64,000 nucleotides of DNA from Segniliparus rotundus DSM 44985 (lineage in GTDB: Bacteria > Actinomycetota > Actinomycetes > Mycobacteriales > Mycobacteriaceae): positions 735,946 to 799,945 of the forward strand of contig NC_014168.1 of assembly GCF_000092825.1 (NCBI RefSeq), read 5' to 3'. The position numbers and the translations under genes were made by a program. Below are positions 1 through 8,557 of the stretch, piece after piece. Below the pieces are notes generated by a model. That model had not been told where the DNA came from, ran no database searches, and was given only the letters and a program-made list of their open reading frames with translations. Every line of letters starts with the position of its first letter. Within the stretch, counting starts at the first letter, position 1.

Positions 1-716
1 AGCTCGGGGTCATCGGCCCGGACGGCAAAGTCGACAAGCGGGTCGCCTCGTGGGTCAGCGCTGTGTGCGCCGCGCAGCAGTTCTTCGAGGCGCGCACCGT
101 GCGCGGCGACAAGAACGTGATGGACGTGGGCTCCAACCAGCTCCACGCGTTCATCGCGCACAACGACAGCCAGACAGTCGTCGCGATGCGGGCGGGCGGG
201 CTCGTGACGTTCACCCAGCTCGGTTCCCCGCACCCGAAGACGCTCGCCAGCGTCCTCACCGCAGGCCTGCCAGGGGCGAAACCCGCGAAGTTCCGGCAGT
301 TCGCACTGCCGACCGCGGCAGGCGCGAAGGCGGACGAACGGCTGCGGCGCGGAGCAGCCCCAGAGGCGGTGCTCGCCGAACTCGGCCTTTCCGAAGAGGC
401 TCGGACCACGCTCAAGGCCATGCTCGACGGTCGCCGCTCCTTTGTGGAGATCTCGTTCGGCGCGCGCTTGCGCAAAACGGACCGCGTGGGGATCGGCGTG
501 CTCGACACCGCCCTTGGCCGTGTGCTCGTCGCGCCCTCGCGAGCCCCGGACGGCCAATGGCTTTCGACGTTTTCACCGGGCACCACCCCGGCAATCGCGG
601 CAGCTGTGCAGCAGCTCGCCGAAACACAGCTTGCTCAAGCAGAGCGGAACGAAGAGAAACAGTGCGGGGGAAAGTTCTCCAGCACCACTGACAGTCAATG
701 GAAAGAGGCTCGATGA
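1..716 (+). CDS. espG: EspG family type VII secretion chaperone, 5'-truncated by window edge
   Basis: The frame is open from base 3, so the true start lies upstream; 237 residues are visible of a family that is usually about 280-300. EspG proteins are cytosolic chaperones that bind PE/PPE substrate pairs and hand them to the ESX machine. The segment reading VMDVGSNQLHAFIAHNDSQ and the C-terminal GVLDTALGRVLVAPS...WLSTFSPGT are typical of the family. The stop overlaps the eccD start by ATGA. The order espG-eccD-mycP-eccE without intervening genes matches ESX-3 rather than ESX-4, which has no espG. Confidence 0.85.
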   Translation, partial: LGVIGPDGKVDKRVASWVSAVCAAQQFFEARTVRGDKNVMDVGSNQLHAFIAHNDSQTVVAMRAGGLVTFTQLGSPHPKTLASVLTAGLPGAKPAKFRQFALPTAAGAKADERLRRGAAPEAVLAELGLSEEARTTLKAMLDGRRSFVEISFGARLRKTDRVGIGVLDTALGRVLVAPSRAPDGQWLSTFSPGTTPAIAAAVQQLAETQLAQAERNEEKQCGGKFSSTTDSQWKEAR

Positions 717-2209
717 CCGAGGGTTCGACCCTGGCCAACTCGCACGACAACGCATGGTCGGGGGAAGCTCCCGCGAGTTCGGCGAGCGGGGGGGTTGCTT
801 CGCCGTTGGTTCGTGTCGCCGTGCTCGGCGACGGCAAACTGGCTGATCTTGCCTTGCCGACCGACCTGCCGCTTCGTGAGATCATCCCGGCGGTGCGCCG
901 ACTGGTCGCTCCGACTTCGCCGGACGAAACCACCCCGGACGGGCGACGGCTCAGCCTCGCTCCGCTCGGCGGCGCGCCGTTCAGCCTGGACGCCACATTG
1001 GACGCGGTCGGCATCGTCGACGGCGACCTGCTCGCGCTGCAGCCGTTGCCCGCCGGGCCTGCGGCTGCCAGCGTGGTGGAAGACGTCGCGGATGCGGCGG
1101 CTCTCGCCGGGGCGCGAGTCGGACCTGGTTGGAACGTCGGCCTCACCCAGCGCGTTGCCCGCGTGACGGCCGCGGTCTTCTTGCTGCTGTTCACCGTGGT
1201 CGCCTCGGCCTGGTGGTCTCACGGCGGCGGTGTGCCTGCGCGCTGCGCGCTCGTCGGAGTCGCAGTGGCGGCGGTGGCGGCGAGCCTGGTTTTGCGCTCG
1301 CGGCGCTCCCCGGAGGCTTCGGCTGTGCCCAGCGCCGCAGTGCTGTTGCCTCTTGTGGCGTTGTTCCCGGTGACCGCCGCGGCGGCCGCGCTCGTCCCTG
1401 GCCCGTTCGGACCGGCGCAGCTTCTGCTCGCCGCCGCGGCCGCGACCACATGGGCGGTGCTCTGTGTGCTCGGCTCCGAGCGCTCCACGGCGTTCTTCAC
1501 CGCAGTGGCGGCCTTCGGCCTCGCACATGTCCTTGTCTGCGGCGCGCAGGTCCTCTGGCACATCTCCTCGCCTGCCTCGCCGTGTGTGCTGATCCTGCTC
1601 GGACTCGCGTTGACGGTCGCGGCGCCCGCGCTGTCTGTGCTGTTCGCCCGCCTGCCTTTGCCGGACCTGCCTGCGCCGGGCGATCCTTTGCCCGCGCCGA
1701 ACGACAAGACGGTGCTCGCGGATCTGCCGCGCCGGGCGAGCCGGGCCGCGTCGCTGCACACAGGTTTGATCGCTGGTGCGACATCAACCCTCGTCTTGGG
1801 TGTGCTCTGCTTGCTGCCGACGGCGGCAAACGGCGCTGGGTCGGGCAACTTCTGGCGTTGGTATGTGGCGCTCGCCGCCCTGTCGGCCACTGTGTTGCGA
1901 GCCAGGGTGCCCGCAGGCGCCGCTGCCAAAGCATGGCTTGTCACCGCCCCGGCACTCGTCGCGGCGCTCGGCGCGGGGATCGCCGCACGAGCAGGGCAAT
2001 GGCTCTGGGCGCTCGTGCTGGCGGGCGTGCTCGGGGTGATCGCCGCCATATGGCTCGTGGTCGCGGCGCGGCCCAAGCTCGCAGACCCCGAAGGCTACTC
2101 GCTGCCCGCCCGACGCGCGGTGAATCTGTTCGCCCTCGCCTTGGACGCGTCGCTGATCCCGGTGATCGCCTACCTGTGCGGCGTGTTCCAGTGGGTGCTC
2201 GCCGGATGA
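713..2209 (+). CDS. eccD: EccD, membrane pore component of the ESX type VII secretion system
   Basis: 498 residues. An N-terminal ubiquitin-like domain (about residues 25-110, VRVAVLGDGKLADLALP...) is followed by about eleven hydrophobic segments, the standard EccD layout; EccD dimers line the ESX inner-membrane complex. I place the start at the ATG at 713, not at the ATG at 698, because it follows a purine-rich GGAAAGAGG and overlaps the espG stop by four bases. The stop in turn overlaps the mycP start by ATGA, so the locus is translationally coupled. Confidence 0.92.
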   Translation: MTEGSTLANSHDNAWSGEAPASSASGGVASPLVRVAVLGDGKLADLALPTDLPLREIIPAVRRLVAPTSPDETTPDGRRLSLAPLGGAPFSLDATLDAVGIVDGDLLALQPLPAGPAAASVVEDVADAAALAGARVGPGWNVGLTQRVARVTAAVFLLLFTVVASAWWSHGGGVPARCALVGVAVAAVAASLVLRSRRSPEASAVPSAAVLLPLVALFPVTAAAAALVPGPFGPAQLLLAAAAATTWAVLCVLGSERSTAFFTAVAAFGLAHVLVCGAQVLWHISSPASPCVLILLGLALTVAAPALSVLFARLPLPDLPAPGDPLPAPNDKTVLADLPRRASRAASLHTGLIAGATSTLVLGVLCLLPTAANGAGSGNFWRWYVALAALSATVLRARVPAGAAAKAWLVTAPALVAALGAGIAARAGQWLWALVLAGVLGVIAAIWLVVAARPKLADPEGYSLPARRAVNLFALALDASLIPVIAYLCGVFQWVLAG

Positions 2210-3633
2210 CGGCGGGCGCGCACCGGGCGAGGCGCGCCCTGGCGCTCACCGCTGTCCTCGCCGCGCTGACAGCCGTCTCCCTGCCGCCGTCCGCCGCCGC
2301 GCCGTTCTCCGGTCCGCCCGTGGTGGACATGGGGGCGTTGCCCGCCAACACGGCTCCGGTTCCGCCGCAGCCGATGGAGCAGCGCCGAGCCTGCGTCCTC
2401 GCCGGAGGCGTCCCCGATCAAGCTTTGACCGGCCTGCCGCCAGACCTTGCCGCCCTCGACTTGCCTGCCGCGCAGCGGCTCGCGAGGGGAGAGGGGCAGA
2501 CGGTCGCGGTCCTCGGCACCGGGGTGGCCCGCAATCCCAGGCTGCCCGAGCTCGCCGGAGGGGGAGACTACGTCGGGCAGACCGACGGGCTCAATGACTG
2601 CGACGGCGTCGGCACGCTCGTCGCGGGCGTCATCGCGGCGCAGCCAGCGCCCGGCGACGGCTTCATCGGGATCGCGCCCTCGGCGAAGATTTTGTCGTTG
2701 CGCGTCTCCTCCGCGATGTTCAATCTCAAAACCCCCGGCGACAATCCGATGCTCGCGCAAGCTTCCGTGTCCGCGCAGGCCCTCGCCCGCGCGGTGGTGC
2801 GCGCCGCGGACCTCGGCGCCACGGTGATCGTGGTCAGCTCAGTGCTGTGCATCCCCGCGGACGTGACCGTCAACGACATCGCGGCGGTCGGCGCCGCCGT
2901 GCGCTACGCCGAAGAGGACAAGAACGTGGTCGTCGTCGCAGCTGCCGGGGACACAGACCAGGCGAATTGCTCGGCGAACCCGATCACCGGCCCGGGCCGT
3001 CCAGGGGACTTGCGGGACTGGGCTGGCGTCGAGACCGTCTCCCTCCCGTCGTTGTGGCAGCCGTATGTGCTGTCAACGGGCTCGCTCACCCCGCAAGGAC
3101 GCACTTCGAAGTCCTCGCTCGCAGGCCCGTGGGTGGGCGCCGCCGCGCCGGGCGAGGCGGTGGTCTCGCTCTCCAATGCCCCTGACGTGAGCGTCGCGAA
3201 CGCTTTGCTCGACGAAAAAGGCAAGCCCGTCCCGGTGCAAGGCTCCGCGTACGCGGCCGGGTACATCGCAGGGGTGGCGGCCTTGGTGCGGTCCAGATAC
3301 CCCCAATTGACCGCGTATCAGGTGATGAACAGGATCACCCAGACCGCGCACAACGCGGCCCGGCTTCCCTCCAGCCTCGTCGGCTTCGGGACGGTCGACC
3401 CGCTCGCGGCGCTGACCTGGGACCTGCCCGCAGGACAAGCCCACGCCCCCAGTGATGCGGCGATGCGCCCGCCTGCGCCAAAGGTGAAGCAGATAGCGCC
3501 CCCGCCGCCCCCGCCGCAGGACCCTCGGTTGCCCAAGACCGTGGCGCTCGTGGGGACGGGGATGTTGGCTTTGGTGATCGGCGCGGCGGCAGCGATCGCC
3601 ACGTTGCGAAGGAAAAAAGGAGATATCTCGTGA
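2206..3633 (+). CDS. mycP: Mycosin MycP, subtilisin-like ESX component with all catalytic residues replaced
   Basis: 475 residues with a Sec signal peptide (1-32), a subtilase-like domain, a Pro-rich linker (about 430-440) and a C-terminal TM helix followed by RRKKGD, the normal mycosin architecture. The three triad motifs align clearly but are altered: VAVLGTGV has G104 for the Asp; DCDGVGTLVAG has V135 for the His; QGSAYAAG has A348 for the Ser (normally GTSxA). The oxyanion Asn of AAAGN is D249 (AAAGDTDQ). The codons are unambiguous (ggc, gtc, gcg, gac), so a protease activity is very unlikely. In mycobacteria MycP is required for ESX complex stability independently of proteolysis, which suggests a purely structural role here. 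ATGA overlap with eccD; GTGA overlap with eccE. Confidence 0.93.
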   Translation: MTAGAHRARRALALTAVLAALTAVSLPPSAAAPFSGPPVVDMGALPANTAPVPPQPMEQRRACVLAGGVPDQALTGLPPDLAALDLPAAQRLARGEGQTVAVLGTGVARNPRLPELAGGGDYVGQTDGLNDCDGVGTLVAGVIAAQPAPGDGFIGIAPSAKILSLRVSSAMFNLKTPGDNPMLAQASVSAQALARAVVRAADLGATVIVVSSVLCIPADVTVNDIAAVGAAVRYAEEDKNVVVVAAAGDTDQANCSANPITGPGRPGDLRDWAGVETVSLPSLWQPYVLSTGSLTPQGRTSKSSLAGPWVGAAAPGEAVVSLSNAPDVSVANALLDEKGKPVPVQGSAYAAGYIAGVAALVRSRYPQLTAYQVMNRITQTAHNAARLPSSLVGFGTVDPLAALTWDLPAGQAHAPSDAAMRPPAPKVKQIAPPPPPPQDPRLPKTVALVGTGMLALVIGAAAAIATLRRKKGDIS

Positions 3634-4595
3634 GCATTGCTCCTGCTCGGCCGAGTCGGGCGAGGGCGACGCTCGTCCTCGCCCTGGTGTTCGCCGCAGG
3701 TTTCTCCAGTGTGCCGTGGCGCCCGGCTTCCGGGTGGTTCGTCGGCGTCGCAGCGGCAATTGTGTTCCTCGTGCTCGCGAGCTGGGGCGGCGCGCACATC
3801 AGCACGATCCTGCGCCGCCGTTTCGCGCTTTCCTCGCGCAAGCGTCTGGTCAAGCAGGGGGATGCGGACGCGGCGGCGAAAGACCAGCAACGGGCGGCGG
3901 CCCGCGCGACGGCGTTGATCCGCGTCGCCGCGCCTGCCGGCGCCGGTCCGGCGGACTGGCTTCCGCTCTCGTTGATCGCTGGCTACCTCGACCGTTACGG
4001 TGTGCGCTGCGCCGCTGTGCGGGTGGCCTTCCGTCGCGTGGGCGACGAGCAGGAAGCATGGATCACTCTTGTGGTGGACGCGGTGCAGAACCTCGTCGCG
4101 CTGCGCGCCCGCTCCCCCCGTATCCAGCTGCACGAGCTCGCCGAGGCCACTGGCCGCAGGCTTGCGGCGCAACTGCGTGAGGAAGGCTTCTCTTCCTCGA
4201 GCGGGCGGGACCCCCAAGCGGAGCACGCTGATGACGCCCAACACCGAGAAGGGTCCCCTGCGCCGAGCCCGATCGACGGGCTCCGCGCGGACGACGGCGC
4301 AGAGGACTGGAACGGCGTGGTCGTCGGCGAGGAGCGGGTCTCCGCGTACGCTGTGGCGGCCAAGGGCGATCTCGGGGCTGTGCTCGCCGAGATCGCCGCC
4401 TACCCGGCGCGGGAGACGTGGACGGTCCTCGAGTTCACCGGCGAACCGGCGGACCCAGACCTGGTGGTCGCCTGCGCCCTGCGCAAAAAGGGCGTCGTCG
4501 AGCTGTTGCCCGCGGGGCTGCAGCCGCGCCGAGGCGACCATCTTCCCGCTCTGGCCGCTTTGGCCCCGACCGCGACCGCGCCGCTCTCCCGTTGA
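3630..4595 (+). CDS. eccE: EccE, ESX type VII secretion membrane-complex component
   Basis: 321 residues beginning at a GTG that overlaps the mycP stop. Two N-terminal hydrophobic segments (about residues 10-55, LVLALVFAAGF and VGVAAAIVFLVLAS) precede a cytosolic domain. The segment SLIAGYLDRYGVRCAAVRVAF is typical of EccE. EccE sits at the periphery of the ESX inner-membrane assembly. It is the last recognisable ESX gene; eccB, eccC and esx genes would be upstream of the window. Confidence 0.85.
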   Translation: MSIAPARPSRARATLVLALVFAAGFSSVPWRPASGWFVGVAAAIVFLVLASWGGAHISTILRRRFALSSRKRLVKQGDADAAAKDQQRAAARATALIRVAAPAGAGPADWLPLSLIAGYLDRYGVRCAAVRVAFRRVGDEQEAWITLVVDAVQNLVALRARSPRIQLHELAEATGRRLAAQLREEGFSSSSGRDPQAEHADDAQHREGSPAPSPIDGLRADDGAEDWNGVVVGEERVSAYAVAAKGDLGAVLAEIAAYPARETWTVLEFTGEPADPDLVVACALRKKGVVELLPAGLQPRRGDHLPALAALAPTATAPLSR

Positions 4596-4650
4596 CCCCG
4601 GGCATGGGCGGGTTTGACCTTTGCGGCTGGCTCGACCAGAATCGTCAGCC

Positions 4651-5121
4651 GTGAAGATTGCTGAGCGCATCAGGGGCGCGGCGGACTCGCTCGGGCCTCG
4701 GGCGCTGTGGATTTTGGTCGCTGTGGCGGCTGCCGACGCGCTGTGCGGCGCGTTCCTGGCGACCGACTTCGTCACCGGAGCGCTCGTCTTCGACACGCAT
4801 CCGCATATCCGGCCACAGATGCCGTGGCTGTTCATTCTGGCGCTCACCGTCGCCATCGCCGCTGGCGCAGGGCCGCTTTTGCGCAGCTCCGAGACGATGT
4901 GGCGCTCCTGGCTGCTCCGGATCGGCGTCCCGGTGGCGCTCATGTCGGTGGTCATCTTCCTCGTCGCCGACGCCCAAGCCACCTCGTTCGCATATGTCGC
5001 CATCCGGGACGACGGCACCGCGGTGCGCCCCGCCTACCCGTATCTGCGGGCGGTCTTCGCCGCGTTCTCGCTTTTGGGGCAGTTCGCCCTGCTCGTGCGG
5101 TTCCGCCGGAACGACAACTAA
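4651..5121 (+). CDS. Small four-helix membrane protein of unknown function
   Basis: 156 residues from a GTG at 4651; an upstream TTG at 4621 is possible but would add a non-hydrophobic tail. Four hydrophobic segments are visible (ALWILVAVAAADALCGAF, WLFILALTVAIAAGAG, GVPVALMSVVIFLVADA, AVFAAFSLLGQFALLV). It lies 55 bases after eccE in the same direction and may be co-transcribed, but nothing ties it to secretion. Its stop overlaps the convergent methyltransferase gene by four bases. I do not recognise the family. Confidence 0.65.
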   Translation: MKIAERIRGAADSLGPRALWILVAVAAADALCGAFLATDFVTGALVFDTHPHIRPQMPWLFILALTVAIAAGAGPLLRSSETMWRSWLLRIGVPVALMSVVIFLVADAQATSFAYVAIRDDGTAVRPAYPYLRAVFAAFSLLGQFALLVRFRRNDN

Positions 5122-5720
5122 CGCCTCCGGACCGCTTTGAGGACAAGATCGTCAGGAGCCTCGCTCCCATCGGGCAGCGGCCGCTCGCGGCGGCGGGCCT
5201 CGTGCATGAGGATCTCCCAGTCGGAGTCGAGCAGGTCGGCGATCTGGCTCGGGACGTAGTAGTCGGCCGGATTGAAGCGGGGGTCCTTGTGCTGGTGCTG
5301 CGCGTGCTGGTGCATGTCGTGGCCGACGACCAGCAGGACGCCGCCGATGGCGACTGCTTCGATGAAACCGCTCGCGCCTTGTTCGCCCGCTGCGAGCGGC
5401 AGCGGGTAGTACTGGAGCGAGACGAGGTCGTATCTTTTTGGCTCTGGCGGGCAGGCGACGAGATCGGCGCACAACCAGGTCACCGACTCCTGCGGCACTG
5501 CTGCTGCGGCGCGTTCGATGGCGACGGAGGAAATGTCGGCCGCGACCACCTTCCAACCGTGCTCAGCGAGCCAGGACGCGTCGCCGCCCTCGCCGCAGCC
5601 GACATCGAGCGCGAGGCCGGGAGCAAGGTCCGACACCTCGGCGACCAGGGCCGCGTTCGGCAGCCCGCTCCAGATGTGCTCGTGTTCTTGATAGAGCTCG
5701 TTCCAGTCGTCTTGGTCCAT
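5118..5720 (-). CDS. Class I SAM-dependent methyltransferase
   Basis: 200 residues from the ATG at 5720 (MDQDDWNELYQ); the frame stays open upstream, but that part is not methyltransferase-like. Motif I is LDVGCGEGGDASWLA, followed by the acidic strand-2 end VVAADIS and the motif-II region TWLCADLV, giving a Rossmann-type methyltransferase of the small free-standing kind seen next to regulators. Substrate unknown. Divergent from the XRE-cupin gene, with about 70 bases of AT-richer DNA between them. Confidence 0.8.
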   Translation of the reverse strand: MDQDDWNELYQEHEHIWSGLPNAALVAEVSDLAPGLALDVGCGEGGDASWLAEHGWKVVAADISSVAIERAAAAVPQESVTWLCADLVACPPEPKRYDLVSLQYYPLPLAAGEQGASGFIEAVAIGGVLLVVGHDMHQHAQHQHKDPRFNPADYYVPSQIADLLDSDWEILMHEARRRERPLPDGSEAPDDLVLKAVRRR

Positions 5721-5788
5721 GACAAAGCATGCTGCCTTCGTCCTGAGGTATATGCAAGAAAAATTGCGAAAAATGCAATAATGAATGC

Positions 5789-6363
5789 GTGGATCTTGCC
5801 CCGCTCGATGCAATCGGCCCGAGGGTGCGTCTTTTGCGCGGTCAGCGGTCGATGACATTGCGCGACGTCGCCGAAGCGACCGGCATCACCACAAGCACCT
5901 TGTCCCGGCTCGAATCCGGCCAGCGCAAACCCAGCCTGGAATTGCTCCTGCCGCTCGCGAGGCTGTACCGAGTCGCGCTGGACGACATTGTCGCCCCCCG
6001 CCGACCGGTGATCCACGAGTGCACCTGAAACCCATTCGCCGGGACGGCAAAGTCGTCGTTCCCCTCACCCGCCGAACCAGCGGTCTGCAAGCGCTCAAAG
6101 TCGTGCATCCGCCGAGCCGGGGCGACGAGCAGCCCCAACCACGCTCGCACGACGGCTATCTGTGGACGTATGTCTTGAACGGCGTGTTGCGATTGGTGCT
6201 CGACGGCAACGACCTCGTCCTGGGGGCGGGCGAGGTCGCCGAGTTCGACACGCATGTGCCGCATTGGTTCACCAGCGCAGGCCCCGAGCCCGCCGAGTCC
6301 ATCGTGATCTATGGTCCGAACGGGGAGCGGATGCGGCAGCTGGACGACCTTGTGGTGCCCTAG
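5789..6363 (+). pseudogene. XRE-cupin transcriptional regulator, split by a -1 frameshift in a C6 tract
   Basis: Bases 5789-6028 encode an XRE helix-turn-helix (TLRDVAEATGITTSTLSRLE) ending at a TGA at 6026. The next frame, from about 6000 to 6363, encodes the cupin half (PRVHLKPIRRDGK...DGYLWTYVLNGVLRLVL...VAEFDTHVPHWF). The two halves form one standard XRE-cupin protein if one C is added to the run at 5994-5999, giving ...DDIVAPPPTGDPRVHLKPIRR. So it is a frameshifted gene, a sequencing error, or a slippage-controlled gene. Small-molecule-responsive repressors of this type often control a neighbouring gene, here possibly the divergent methyltransferase. Confidence 0.8.
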
Positions 6364-6557
6364 CCCTGCCCAACCTGCGTCAAAAAGCCCCCGGCCGCAC
6401 GGAACGGTTGTGTTCGGCGAGGCCGTCGACGGCAGGCAGCTCTGCGGCGGCCTCGTCATAACGACGAACGGGCAGAGGAGACATCGACAGCTCGAAACGA
6501 TTCTTCACCGTGATGCGCACAAAATGCATTCGCCATCGTGCGCTTAGGATCGAAGGC

Positions 6558-7013
6558 ATGTCCGCGCATACCGACTACACGTACGTCCTCTACATCGAAG
6601 CCACCCCGGAAAAGGTGTGGCACGCGTTGACCGACGACGATGTCACGGCTGCCTATTGGGCTCATCGCAACGTGTCCGACTGGCAGGTCGGCTCGTCATG
6701 GGAGCATCGTCGGACAGACGGTTCGGGAATCGTCGACGTGCTCGGGGAAGTTGTGGAGAGCGACCCTCCGCGCCGATTGGTGACGACATGGGCCGAGCCG
6801 AGCTCGCCGAACGTCGCTTCCCAGGTCTCTTTCGACATCCAGCCCCGAGGCACGATTGTGAAGCTTGTCCTCACCCACGCGGGTCTGCCCGAGGCAGTGC
6901 TGCTGCAGGCGGTGGAGGGCGGCTGGCCCGCCGTCTTGTCCAACCTTAAGACGCTGATGGAAACCGGGAAACCGCTGTCAGTGGAGCCGTGGGCCCAGCC
7001 GTCCGAAGGCTAA
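6558..7013 (+). CDS. SRPBCC / AHSA1-domain protein
   Basis: 151 residues from the ATG at 6558 (MSAHTDYTYVLYIEATPEKVW); an earlier ATG at 6510 is unlikely. The EATPEKVWHALTD start and the LVLTHAGLPE...GWPAVLSNLKTLMETG end are the hallmarks of the AHSA1-like START-fold group, which binds hydrophobic ligands. Many are found as ArsR-partner proteins, but no ArsR gene is adjacent. About 190 bases without a gene precede it. The stop overlaps the convergent menC gene. Confidence 0.82.
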   Translation: MSAHTDYTYVLYIEATPEKVWHALTDDDVTAAYWAHRNVSDWQVGSSWEHRRTDGSGIVDVLGEVVESDPPRRLVTTWAEPSSPNVASQVSFDIQPRGTIVKLVLTHAGLPEAVLLQAVEGGWPAVLSNLKTLMETGKPLSVEPWAQPSEG

Positions 7014-8032
7014 CGGCCTCGCTGCGCGTTGTGCAGCGCGAGGACGCGGTCGAGCCGGTCCGACCACCACTGCACTCGCGCCGGGTCCGGCATCGTCCAG
7101 CGCGCGAGAAGTTCTGGGTCGGGGGCGAGCGGTCCCATCGGCGCCATGACGGAACCGTTCTTGGGGCCGAGGGCGGCCTCGGGCGCCACGAGGTCTCCTG
7201 TCAGCAAAGCGCCGGTGCCGAACCCGCAGGCATAGGGCAGTTCGGGGAGCGCGGCGGCCAAGGCGAGCTGCGCGCCGAGCCCGACGCTCGTCTCCACCGC
7301 GGAGGAGACGACAGTCGGCAGGCCCGCCGCCTCGGCCACCTGCAAGGCGCGGCGCACGCCGCCGAGCGGCGTGCATTTGACGACGGCAACGTCGGCGGCT
7401 CCCGCGACTGCCACCTTCAGCGGGTCCTCCGCCCGCCGGATGGACTCGTCCGCGGCAATCGGCACATCCACTGCTTTGCGAACGGCGGCGAGCTCGTCGA
7501 TCGTCCAGCACGGCTGCTCGACGTACTGCAATCCGCCCGCCGCTTTGTCCAGGAGCGGGATGTGCTTGCGCGCGGTGCCCACATCCCATTTGCCGTTCAC
7601 GTCAATCCGCACATGCCCTCCCGGCCCCAGGGCGTCGCGCACCGCCTCGACCCGCGCGAGGTCTTCGGCGAGAGAATCGGGGTGGTCGGCGACTTTGATC
7701 TTCGCGGTCGCGCAACGGGCGCTCAGCGCGCGACGGCGCGCCTCGTCCGGGCCGACGGCAGGAATGATCGAGTTCACCGGGACAACGCGGCGGATCTGCG
7801 CGGGCCAGCCCTCCAGGGCTGCTTCAAGCGCTGTGCGCAGCCAGGGCAGTGACTCCTGGTCGTCGTAGTCGTCGAAGGCGCAGAACTCCCCCCAGCCGTT
7901 TGGCCCCTCCAAGAGCACGCCCTCGCGCACGGTGACGCCTCGGAACCGCACGTTCAGCGGGATCGAGTAGAACGCGACCGAGAGAAAATCCGCCCGTGCG
8001 ACCGGCACGGATCCGAGCGGCGTCGCAAACAT
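7010..8032 (-). CDS. menC: o-Succinylbenzoate synthase (menaquinone biosynthesis)
   Basis: 340 residues of the enolase superfamily. MenC dehydrates SHCHC to o-succinylbenzoate in menaquinone synthesis. Visible metal and catalytic signatures are the Lys strand TAKIKVAD, the metal ligands VRIDVNGKWD, YVEQPC and IAADESI, and the later VVKCTPLGGVR with catalytic Lys; SSAVETSVG is also typical. Start is the ATG at 8032. It is convergent with the SRPBCC gene and lies just downstream of the MmpS-like gene on the same strand. Confidence 0.92.
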   Translation of the reverse strand: MFATPLGSVPVARADFLSVAFYSIPLNVRFRGVTVREGVLLEGPNGWGEFCAFDDYDDQESLPWLRTALEAALEGWPAQIRRVVPVNSIIPAVGPDEARRRALSARCATAKIKVADHPDSLAEDLARVEAVRDALGPGGHVRIDVNGKWDVGTARKHIPLLDKAAGGLQYVEQPCWTIDELAAVRKAVDVPIAADESIRRAEDPLKVAVAGAADVAVVKCTPLGGVRRALQVAEAAGLPTVVSSAVETSVGLGAQLALAAALPELPYACGFGTGALLTGDLVAPEAALGPKNGSVMAPMGPLAPDPELLARWTMPDPARVQWWSDRLDRVLALHNAQRGR

Positions 8033-8041
8033 GAGAAGAGA

Positions 8042-8443
8042 CTACTCTTGCCCGCCCATCGGCTGCACGGGCAAAGCGGCGCAGGAGGTGCTGGGCACGA
8101 AGGAGCTCGCCGCCCAGCCGACCCGCTTGCCGTTGTGGGTGATCGAGCAGGTGAATTTTCCGGCGAAAGCCCCAGCGGCGTCTTTCGGAGTCACCGTGAC
8201 GCTGGCCTTGTCCCACGACTCGCCCAGGCGCACCGTCTCTTTCCACGGCAGATCGACCTCTTTGGTGATCTGCTCCGTCGTCCCGCTGCGGTAGCTCACC
8301 ACAGCTTTCGCCTGCCCTGATCCGGTGACCTCGTACGTGGTGTCGCCGAACACGAACTCCTCGACCTTGTCCTTGCCGAAATATCCGGCCGCGCCGAGGG
8401 CTGCCAGCCCGACGACGCCCAAGCGAAACGGCGTTTTCAACAT
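8042..8443 (-). CDS. MmpS-like membrane-anchored protein
   Basis: 133 residues from the ATG at 8443. One N-terminal hydrophobic segment (RLGVVGLAALGAAGYF) is followed by a small beta domain with TYEVTGSGQAKAVVSYRSG and DLPWKETVRLG, matching MmpS accessory proteins of mycobacterial RND (MmpL) transporters. Two cysteines late in the domain (FTCSITHNGK, PSTSCAA) could pair outside the membrane. No mmpL gene is adjacent; the next gene on this strand is menC, nine bases downstream. Confidence 0.7.
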   Translation of the reverse strand: MLKTPFRLGVVGLAALGAAGYFGKDKVEEFVFGDTTYEVTGSGQAKAVVSYRSGTTEQITKEVDLPWKETVRLGESWDKASVTVTPKDAAGAFAGKFTCSITHNGKRVGWAASSFVPSTSCAALPVQPMGGQE

Positions 8444-8557
8444 GGGAGGAATATAAGGCGCAACGGCGAGAACCTGTGGGAGGCGGCCCGGAGCATGCTC
8501 GGAATGAGACGCCAGATACGCCGAACTGGCATGTCGCGGAGTTCGTATCCTGGGAGG

